Assembly: GCA_937952285.1 (NCBI GenBank)
Contig: CALFZE010000095.1
Coordinates: 1-38,793, forward strand
Direction of reading: 5' to 3'
DNA: 38,793 nt
Origin: UBA2428 sp002343545
GTDB taxonomy: Bacteria > Bdellovibrionota > UBA2428
Below are positions 23,079 through 29,488 of the stretch, in pieces. Numbering within the stretch: position 1 is the stretch's first letter; every line of letters starts with the position of its first letter. Both the position numbers and the translations under genes were made by a program. Below the pieces are notes generated by a model that saw nothing but the letters and a program-made list of their open reading frames with translations, did not search any database and was not told the origin of the DNA.

Positions 23079-24527
23079 ATGGGATGGAAGCGCGCCCGCG
23101 TTTTGACGTTCGCCACCTTGGTCGTTGGGTTTTGGCATCCTCGCGCGTTGGCGCACGACGGGGCCGAAGCGGCCGCCGCTTACGCCGAGCAGGCGGGACA
23201 TTCCGGCGCCGCGCAGCCGAGCGCCGGGTCCGAGACCGCGCCCTCGGGGCCGTCCGTGCCCGACGACGTCACGGACAAGGGTCGCTACACCAAACTCAAC
23301 AACAGTTTCGGTGAGGAGATTGCGAACTTCGTCGCGTGCCTTTCGCCGAAGGCCTTCAAGAATGGCCTCAATCCCGACGTTCAAATCGCCGAAATGGGGG
23401 CCGTCTTTCGAGCCTGGCGTCAGGGGCTGATCAAGGCCGGAAGTTATTCGGCCGCGAGCGCGCAGCCGCTCTTTGCGTCGACCTTCGTGCAGAAGACGAA
23501 TGGCTTCAAAGCCGACATCGCCAAGAACGACAGCAATGGTGCCTATGACCGACTCGTCGGCAGCTTGAACATGCTCGCTTCGGTCAACATGAAGGCTGTC
23601 GAAGCTTGTGGCGGCAAGGGCAATGCGAGCGCGCACTCGATCAAGGATTATTTGGCCTCATGCCAGGCTCCCGGGGCCGAGTCGCTCGTGGAGGCGTGGA
23701 ACTCCGCTTGGAAGGGCTACCGGTCGAGCTTCGAAGGCACCTACGCAACGACGCGTGCGAAGGTCTGTAAGGCCGATCATCGTCTCTACGAGGATTCCTC
23801 CAAACGCGAGCGCCTCGCGGTGAGCGATGCCGAGACTCCGAGCTCGGAAACCGCGAAAGAGCCGAAGCCGTCGACGGAGCCCACGGCCTCGGCGTCCGCG
23901 GCGTCTTCTTCGCCCCCGGCGGCCGCGAAGCCCGAGCCTTCCGCTCCGAACGAGGTAAAGATTGGTACCGCGCCTTCCCCCGAGGTCGCCAAGAAGGCGC
24001 TCATTAGCGCGGTCGTGGATTTGGCTCCGCTGGGGCCTTTCAAGCTTCCCGCGAAACTCGCCGCCGAGGCGGTTCTGCCCGCGGCCGAAGAAGCTTGGGC
24101 CAAGCGACAGACGGAATCGCCCGAGCCTTCGGGCGCGGCTCCGCCGGCCACGCCTCAGCCGGCCGCGCCTCAGCCGGCCGCTCAGACCGGCACGCCCGGT
24201 GTCGGCGGTGGCTTTTTTGATGCTGATGCGCCTCCTCCGCCGGTCGCGCCTCAGCCGGCCGCGCCGGTGCCCGATGCCGACGAGGTGCTCGCGGCGAAGG
24301 TGCGAGAACTCGCAAAGCATTCGAGATTCCGAACGGACGATGGCGCGCGTGGAGTCCTGGCTCCCCAGTGGAACTGGCAGTTGGCTTTGGACGACTTCGG
24401 CTTCGCCACCTACACGGATGCCGAGTTACGTGATCTAACGAAGGACGTTAACGCCGCCAAAATGCGAAGTCTTTCGCCTGCGAAGCGAAGGCAATTGGAG
24501 AATCTCGTCGAGAGTTTTAACGACTAG
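23079..24527 (+). CDS. Secreted Ala/Pro-rich hypothetical protein
   Basis: 482 residues. A signal peptide (RARVLTFATLVVGFWHPRALA) is followed by an Ala-rich stretch, then a helical, soluble-looking domain (about residues 65-245) with four cysteines. A low-complexity linker of Ala, Pro, Ser and Glu follows, with repeated PQPAAPQPA units (about residues 350-400). A conserved-looking C-terminal block ends with DDFGFATYTDAELRDL. The base-level repeats are listed separately. No family was recognised. A cell-envelope or extracellular role is inferred from the signal peptide and linker. The start has no Shine-Dalgarno. Confidence 0.72.
   Translation: MGWKRARVLTFATLVVGFWHPRALAHDGAEAAAAYAEQAGHSGAAQPSAGSETAPSGPSVPDDVTDKGRYTKLNNSFGEEIANFVACLSPKAFKNGLNPDVQIAEMGAVFRAWRQGLIKAGSYSAASAQPLFASTFVQKTNGFKADIAKNDSNGAYDRLVGSLNMLASVNMKAVEACGGKGNASAHSIKDYLASCQAPGAESLVEAWNSAWKGYRSSFEGTYATTRAKVCKADHRLYEDSSKRERLAVSDAETPSSETAKEPKPSTEPTASASAASSSPPAAAKPEPSAPNEVKIGTAPSPEVAKKALISAVVDLAPLGPFKLPAKLAAEAVLPAAEEAWAKRQTESPEPSGAAPPATPQPAAPQPAAQTGTPGVGGGFFDADAPPPPVAPQPAAPVPDADEVLAAKVRELAKHSRFRTDDGARGVLAPQWNWQLALDDFGFATYTDAELRDLTKDVNAAKMRSLSPAKRRQLENLVESFND
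24152..24262 (+). repeat. Three copies of a 15-bp coding repeat
   Basis: GCCTCAGCCGGCCGC occurs at 24152-24166, 24167-24181 and 24248-24262, encoding PQPAA-type units in the linker of the secreted Ala/Pro-rich protein. The number of units is likely to vary between strains. Confidence 0.8.
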
Positions 24528-24562
24528 ACGACGCTCTTCGATGGAGAACTCCACGAAGATTC

Positions 24563-25411
24563 CTAGTTCTCAAGCAAGTGGCAACGCCCGCTCCGGAACG
24601 GCAAGCGCGGCGGGCGTTCCCCTTCCGCATGACGCTCCAAACGCCAATAGCGTAAGGAACGCGCGCGGGACCAGCTGCGGCCGCCCGTGCGCCGGTAGAG
24701 TCCGGCTTGGCCGACGTGGGGCGCGCCTTGGCGCAGGAGCTCCTCGACGTTGAACTCGAGGCCCCAATCCGCCTCGGCCCAACCGAAGAAGCGGTCCACC
24801 CGGTAAGTCGACGAAGGCAGCAGCGTGCGAAGTGCGCGGTCCGCGAGCACGGCGATGCCGCTCGAGTTCTGGCTCTGCGCGTCCGCGATGAGTCGGTCCG
24901 GGTCGTTGGGGTCACAAGACTGAAAGACGAACTGCAGCGTGGTCGGATCGAAGCGAAACGCGTACTGGCGATCTTGGCCCTCGATCCGCACGATGTCGGT
25001 GACGATCTGCAGGCGTCGCTGCGCGAGTCGTCCGGCTTCGATCGCGACGGCGTTTCCGCCCGCGTCCAGACCCGCGAGAAAGGCCGCCTGGACTTCGTCC
25101 CCGCTCCGGCGGGTCGCGGGAGCTTCGGCCGGATCCGCCGCCCGCGCCGATCGCGAAGCTCCGCGCGCGGATCCTCGCTCGTCGTCGTTCGTTTCGCGCG
25201 CGGCGGGGACGGACGTGGGGGAAGTCGCTGGGGTGGGAGTGGAAGCCGAAGGGGGCGGCGACTCGGGCGCGGCCCCCGGCTTCGCGAGCTTGGCTTCGAA
25301 GCCGTCGAGGGAGGCGGCCGGAAGGCCGAAGCGAGCGACGGGAGAACGTGGGCCCAAGAGCCAAGCGACGGCCAATCCCAGCAGCACCGCCAGCAGGAGC
25401 CGCGTCTTCAC
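24563..25411 (-). CDS. Membrane-anchored hypothetical protein, third gene of a secreted operon
   Basis: 282 residues from GTG 25411, overlapping the stop of the preceding gene (GTGA), so it is co-translated. The N-terminus is a single membrane segment (RLLLAVLLGLAVAWLLG), followed by a long Ala/Pro/Ser/Thr-rich linker (about residues 45-105), then a folded domain with YAFRFDPTTLQFVFQSC, IAVLADRALRTLLPSSTYRV and a basic C-terminus. The segment PSSTYRV resembles PSSHYQV near the end of the first gene of this operon, hinting at a shared small motif. No family recognised. It converges with the plus-strand gene ending at 24527, 35 bases away. Confidence 0.72.
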   Translation of the reverse strand: MKTRLLLAVLLGLAVAWLLGPRSPVARFGLPAASLDGFEAKLAKPGAAPESPPPSASTPTPATSPTSVPAARETNDDERGSARGASRSARAADPAEAPATRRSGDEVQAAFLAGLDAGGNAVAIEAGRLAQRRLQIVTDIVRIEGQDRQYAFRFDPTTLQFVFQSCDPNDPDRLIADAQSQNSSGIAVLADRALRTLLPSSTYRVDRFFGWAEADWGLEFNVEELLRQGAPHVGQAGLYRRTGGRSWSRARSLRYWRLERHAEGERPPRLPFRSGRCHLLEN

Positions 25412-26403
25412 TGCACGTCCTTCAGGAGGAAGCCGCCTCCCGCGCGGGGCGCGAAGTTCAGCCCGAGCCGGCTGTAGGGACTGTAGGAATGCATCCCGTT
25501 GATCTCGGCCTTGAGGCCGGCGCCGGCCGCGACGAAGCCCTTGAGCGTCGTCAGGAATCCCGCGAAGTGGCGGGGCGCGAAAGGATCAAATCCGCCGTCC
25601 TCGCGGCAGTTCGAGGGCGTATCGACGAGCTTCGAGAGATCGTAGAGAAACTCGGCGTCGCGCACGAAGAGCAGGCGCGTGTCGCAAAAACGCGCGGGCG
25701 CCATGAGGCGGTGGCCGGTCACGATGACGGTGGGGCGTTGCGCGCGCGGCAGGTCCGGCTCGGGCGGCAGGGCACCGTATTCGTAGACGCGCGTGCCGCC
25801 TTCCAGGAAGTTGCGGACTTCGGCCCCGTGCGCGTCGAGCTCGGCGTGCGTGGGCTTGAGCCCGTAGGCCTCGAGGTGATGGCCATGTTCGTGCACGAGG
25901 ATGGCGGCGATCTCGAGCCAGCCGATGGGCTCGGGCTGACCGTCGGGCCCTTCGCGCACGATGAGGTCCTCGTTCACGTGGATGGGGCTGCCGGCTTGGC
26001 TTCCCGTTTTGGCGACGCGCACTTGGCCGTCGATTTGGAAGGAGCCGGGTTCGCGTCGTTCCGACCCGAAGACCAGTTTCGAGGGGCGGCGCTCGAGGTC
26101 GCGTCGGAGACGGGTCCAGGGTCCCCAGAGCGCGTGGCGCGCGATCTCGGAATCTCGCACGTTGAAGTTGTCGCGGTAGGCCCGATCGAGGCGCCACGCG
26201 AGAAGCTGCGAGGCGTAGCGGTTCAAGAACTCGAAGCTCGCGCGCGCTTCCTCGAGCGCGGTCGTGGCGGCTCGACCCTTGAGTTCGGCCGCCGTCCAGG
26301 GGCCGCCCACGGGAGCCGGGCCGATGCCGAAACGGGGTTGCGCCGAAACGATCGACGCGAAACCGAGCGTCGCGCCGAGGAGCGAGGCCGAGAGCGCGTT
26401 CAT
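25408..26403 (-). CDS. Secreted HEHGH-motif protein, metalloprotease-like candidate
   Basis: 331 residues from ATG 26403, which overlaps the stop of the upstream gene (ATGA). A signal peptide (MNALSASLLGATLGFASIVSA) precedes a mature protein rich in Arg. In the middle is ILVHEHGHHLEAYGL, which fits the zinc-peptidase HExxH pattern as HEHGH, followed by possible further ligands (HAELDAHGAE). The first part (about residues 40-170) has SEIARHALWGPWTRLRRDLE. The gene sits between two other secreted-protein genes. HExxH occurs by chance in many proteins, so catalytic function is only a candidate. No family recognised. Confidence 0.74.
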   Translation of the reverse strand: MNALSASLLGATLGFASIVSAQPRFGIGPAPVGGPWTAAELKGRAATTALEEARASFEFLNRYASQLLAWRLDRAYRDNFNVRDSEIARHALWGPWTRLRRDLERRPSKLVFGSERREPGSFQIDGQVRVAKTGSQAGSPIHVNEDLIVREGPDGQPEPIGWLEIAAILVHEHGHHLEAYGLKPTHAELDAHGAEVRNFLEGGTRVYEYGALPPEPDLPRAQRPTVIVTGHRLMAPARFCDTRLLFVRDAEFLYDLSKLVDTPSNCREDGGFDPFAPRHFAGFLTTLKGFVAAGAGLKAEINGMHSYSPYSRLGLNFAPRAGGGFLLKDVQ

Positions 26404-27257
26404 CGCGCGCTCCGACGAATCTCGAGCTGCTCGAGGTCGAGGGTCCTGTCCGTCTTGCAGCGAAGCGCGAAGAAGACGTCCTCGGCCGCGCGCCAGCTCC
26501 CTTCGCAACGTTGACTCGAACGCACCTGGTAATGGGAGCTCGGAATCATGGTCGTGCGGAGTTGCGCGAGGGCCAGGCTTTCCGCCGGCCGGCCGTTCGG
26601 GCAGCGAAGCGCCGCGCGGAACTGCGGCAGGAGATCCACGACTTGCTTGTCGTTCGTGACGAGGAAACCCAGGCTTTCCCGGGTGGCGGGATCGCTCAGC
26701 AAACTCACGAGTCCCGAGCAGTTCCCGAGGTAATCGAAGGCCGAAGTCTCGCTGCGGTACGAGGCGTAGCGGACGATCCGGTCGGAGAGATCGCGCCCGC
26801 GCGTGGACGCGAGGCCGGCCTTCGCGCTCCACAGGCGGACGGCGAAACCGAGCGCCTGGGGCACGTTCAGCGGCCGCGTCGCGCCCGTCGCGTCGTTCGG
26901 GTAGAGCGCGTGCAGGTTGACGCGGGTGAAGCCGCTCGCCTCGGTGGGCAAGAGAAACTCGGCCCCCGCGAAGAGCGCCCGATCGTCGACGATGCGCACG
27001 CGATCGAGCCGGCGCGCTTCGGCTTCCGCGACGGCGCGGATGGCCCCGAGGTCGCGTTGGAGCTCGGCGTCCGCGAAGAGCGCGTGCGTGGCCGCGCGCT
27101 CCAAGTAGCGGGGCAGGTGGCCCAAGGCGTAGGCGAGATTGGATTCGGCGAGCCCGCCGCCGTTGTTCACGATGTCGCCGCCGCCGCCCGCGGCGTTGGC
27201 CTCGCGGAAGGGCGCGGGGCCAAGGAAAAGAAGGCCGAAAAGAACGAGTTCCTTCAT
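26400..27257 (-). CDS. Secreted GGGGD(I/V)VNNGGG-type protein, first gene of the operon
   Basis: 285 residues from ATG 27257, with AGGAG close upstream. The signal peptide (KELVLFGLLFLGPAPFREANA) is followed by AAGGGGDIVNNGGGLAESN, an N-terminal pattern I associate with many secreted proteins of Bdellovibrio-like bacteria. The body is helical and Ala/Arg-rich, with LGNCSGLVSLLSD and a C-terminal SSQRCEGSWRAAEDVFFALRC containing three of its four or so cysteines. It leads an operon of three overlapping genes for secreted or anchored proteins. Function unknown. Confidence 0.76.
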   Translation of the reverse strand: MKELVLFGLLFLGPAPFREANAAGGGGDIVNNGGGLAESNLAYALGHLPRYLERAATHALFADAELQRDLGAIRAVAEAEARRLDRVRIVDDRALFAGAEFLLPTEASGFTRVNLHALYPNDATGATRPLNVPQALGFAVRLWSAKAGLASTRGRDLSDRIVRYASYRSETSAFDYLGNCSGLVSLLSDPATRESLGFLVTNDKQVVDLLPQFRAALRCPNGRPAESLALAQLRTTMIPSSHYQVRSSQRCEGSWRAAEDVFFALRCKTDRTLDLEQLEIRRSAR

Positions 27258-27287
27258 GCGATCTCCTGCGGGCGGGGAAATGGGAAG

Positions 27288-27310
27288 CCCGGGCGACGAG
27301 GTCACCCGGG
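27288..27310 (-). terminator. Weak hairpin downstream of the PilZ gene
   Basis: CCCGGG arms (27288-27293 and 27305-27310) with GAC/GTC inside form a G/C-rich hairpin after the PilZ stop on the minus strand. There is no clear T-tract, so termination is uncertain. Confidence 0.3.
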
Positions 27311-27328
27311 TGAGAGAGTCGAGGGACT

Positions 27329-28090
27329 TTAGTCGAGGCCGGCGACGGGGACGGAGTCCTTGAACTTGTCGAGGCCGATCTTGGACATGATGATTTCGTC
27401 GCGGCGCTGCTGGATGAAGGTGTTGATCACGGCCGACTTGACGAGCGACATCGGCAGGAAGCGCAGGCCGGTGTGGATCGGGCGATCCTTGCCTTTGGTG
27501 CCGGCGACGTAGTCGCTCCAAACGACTTCGGCTTGGATCGCGAAGAGCTCCGAAGTGTGGGGGAGCGGAATCTCGACGCGCACGACGGTCTTGCCTTTGA
27601 CGACCTCGGGGGTCTTCAAGCAAAGGCCGCCCTTCGAGAGGTTCAGCAGTTCCGCGTTGAACACGATGGGGCCGCTCAAGAAGCGGTAACGAACCGCGAG
27701 GTTGAAGTCGACGCGCTCTTTCCGCATGACGTGCGCGCGGAAGATCCCCTTGCCGCCGCTCGCCGCGAAGAAGGCCGCGGGATCGAATTCTTCCTCGGCG
27801 CTGGATTCCTTCGCGCTGTCTTCGAGCGCCGCCTTGAGGGCCGCGGCCGCCTGCGCCTTGCGCTTGTCGACGACCGTCACGGGAGCCGCCGCGACCGCCT
27901 TCGCGGGCTTCGAGGCTTCCTTCGCCTTGGTCTCTTTCGCGACGGGCTTCGACTTGGTCGTGGCCGGCCGAGGTGCGGCCGGCTTAGGCGCGGCGGCCTT
28001 GGCGTGTTTCGCGACTTTCGCGGGCTTCGCCGGAGCGGCCTTTTTGACGGTCTTCGCGGGCTTGGCGGTTTTCTTGGTCTTAGCGGCCAT
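27329..28090 (-). CDS. PilZ-domain protein with histone-H1-like N-terminal tail
   Basis: 253 residues from ATG 28090, with AGGAAG upstream. Residues 1-80 are almost wholly Lys, Ala and Pro (for example PAKTVKKAAPAKPAKVAKHA), resembling eukaryotic histone H1 tails and bacterial H1-like DNA-binding proteins. The C-terminal part is a PilZ domain with RKER at 123-126 (the R-x-x-x-R-like motif) and NLSKGG at 150-155 (the N/D-x-S-x-x-G motif), so it is expected to bind cyclic di-GMP. The combination suggests a c-di-GMP-responsive nucleoid or surface-binding protein, which is inference. It is divergent from the NFACT gene. Confidence 0.88.
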   Translation of the reverse strand: MAAKTKKTAKPAKTVKKAAPAKPAKVAKHAKAAAPKPAAPRPATTKSKPVAKETKAKEASKPAKAVAAAPVTVVDKRKAQAAAALKAALEDSAKESSAEEEFDPAAFFAASGGKGIFRAHVMRKERVDFNLAVRYRFLSGPIVFNAELLNLSKGGLCLKTPEVVKGKTVVRVEIPLPHTSELFAIQAEVVWSDYVAGTKGKDRPIHTGLRFLPMSLVKSAVINTFIQQRRDEIIMSKIGLDKFKDSVPVAGLD

Positions 28091-28139
28091 CGCTACTTCC
28101 TATCTCATAGAAGGTGTACTAAGGCTAACTTCACGGCTT

Positions 28140-28145
28140 TATAGA
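28140..28145 (+). promoter_or_regulatory. -10-like TATAGA before the NFACT gene
   Basis: TATAGA lies 11 bases before ATG 28157 on the plus strand, with no Shine-Dalgarno. A very short leader is inferred; no clear -35 was found. Confidence 0.35.
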
Positions 28146-28156
28146 ATTTAACGCAA

Positions 28157-29479
28157 ATGGTCAAGAGAATCATTCCAGAGCTCTCCCCGCCGTTCAGACT
28201 TCAACGTATTCAAGCGCTTCAGGACGCCGTGGGCGACTGGCTGCTGGGCTTCGAGTTTTACCCCGCGGACCCCGAAAACTGGGTCCTCGCCCAAACGCCG
28301 GGCAAGGGGCTCACGCTTTTGGAGCGTCCCCGCAAGGCCTGGCCCGGCCAGCCCCGCGCCCATCCCCTCGAGCTTTACCTCAAGGCCCACGGCCTTAACC
28401 AAAGGGTTTCCGCGTGGGAGCGCCTGACCGACCACGTCTGGGCTTGGACCCTGGAACCGAGCGGGACGAAGGTCCATTGGGTCCTGGAGGGGGCCAAGCT
28501 CAAGGTCACGGTCGTCCTGGGGGAACGGGCCGACGTCAAGAAGCGTCCGAAGCGGGACTTCGAGGTCGAGCTGCCGCTCGCGAAGTGGGTCGAAGTGGCG
28601 TCGCCGGACCCGGTCGAGGGCGCGTCTTCGCCGCCCGAAGGCGAGGCCTCCCCCGCGTCGACCCTCGGCGAAGTCCAACGGCGTTCCCAGGAGGAACGGA
28701 AGCGCGAAAAACTCCTCGGCAACGTGCGGGGAGACCTCGAGCGCGCCGAATCCGAAGCCCGCGAGTGGGCGGAGCTTTGGGAACACCTGCGCCTCCACCC
28801 GCGGGCTTTCGAGTCGGAACGGGGTTGGCCGGAAGGCCCGCTTGGCGTCGTCGTGGCGGCGCAGTCTCGGGGCGAGTTGCCCAGTTGGGGGGCGGCGTCG
28901 GTCGGGCCGGCTTCGCGCAAAGTCTTCGATCGCAAACGCCGGGTCGAGCGTCGGGTGGAAGGCGCCCGCAAACGCCTGCGCGAGTTGGAGTCGGGGGCGG
29001 CCGGTCGCGCGCGTCCCCTCGTTCCCGGAAGAAAGCGTCTTCCCGAGGGGCCCGTGGCGTCCCCCGAAGCGTCGACCCGCCCGTCCCGTCGCCCGGGCGT
29101 CTGGGTCGAGATTTTGGCGGGGCTCTGGGCGCGGGTCGGACGCAGCGCCGAAGAGAACGACGAACTCTTTCGACAGGCGCGGGACCGCGACCTTTGGTTT
29201 CACGTGCGCGGCCAGTCGGGCTGCCACGTCTGGATCCCGCGCGGACAGAAGGGCTTCGGCGCCAAGGACGCCCCGCCGGAGCACCTCGTCCAGGCCGGCT
29301 GCCAGCTTGCGCTCGTCAACTCGGACGCCGCGCGTTCGGGCTTCGCCGTGGTCGATTTCACCGAACGACGCTCCCTCAAGAAGATCGCCGGCCAAGCGGG
29401 GGGCGTTACGATCCAGCGCTCGGAGACGCGTTCGACGCACCTCGATGAGGCCTTTGAAAAACGTATCCTGAAAAAGTAG
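28157..29479 (+). CDS. NFACT family protein, RqcH-like
   Basis: 440 residues, shorter than the usual ~550-570 of RqcH. The C-terminal NFACT-R (DUF814) domain is clear: GRSAEENDELFRQA, RDLWFHVRGQSGCHVWIPR, and ARSGFAVVDFTERRSLKKI with QRSETR after it. A charged helical middle (about residues 170-290) fits the coiled-coil region. The N-terminal NFACT-N is degenerate but HPLELYLKAHGLNQRV can be aligned with it. RqcH recruits to stalled 50S subunits and adds alanine tails in Bacillus. The gene is followed 9 bases later by mutS2, another ribosome-rescue factor. RqcH activity is inferred from family; the reduced N-terminus may alter it. Confidence 0.82.
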   Translation: MVKRIIPELSPPFRLQRIQALQDAVGDWLLGFEFYPADPENWVLAQTPGKGLTLLERPRKAWPGQPRAHPLELYLKAHGLNQRVSAWERLTDHVWAWTLEPSGTKVHWVLEGAKLKVTVVLGERADVKKRPKRDFEVELPLAKWVEVASPDPVEGASSPPEGEASPASTLGEVQRRSQEERKREKLLGNVRGDLERAESEAREWAELWEHLRLHPRAFESERGWPEGPLGVVVAAQSRGELPSWGAASVGPASRKVFDRKRRVERRVEGARKRLRELESGAAGRARPLVPGRKRLPEGPVASPEASTRPSRRPGVWVEILAGLWARVGRSAEENDELFRQARDRDLWFHVRGQSGCHVWIPRGQKGFGAKDAPPEHLVQAGCQLALVNSDAARSGFAVVDFTERRSLKKIAGQAGGVTIQRSETRSTHLDEAFEKRILKK

Positions 29480-29488
29480 CCTCGCCCC

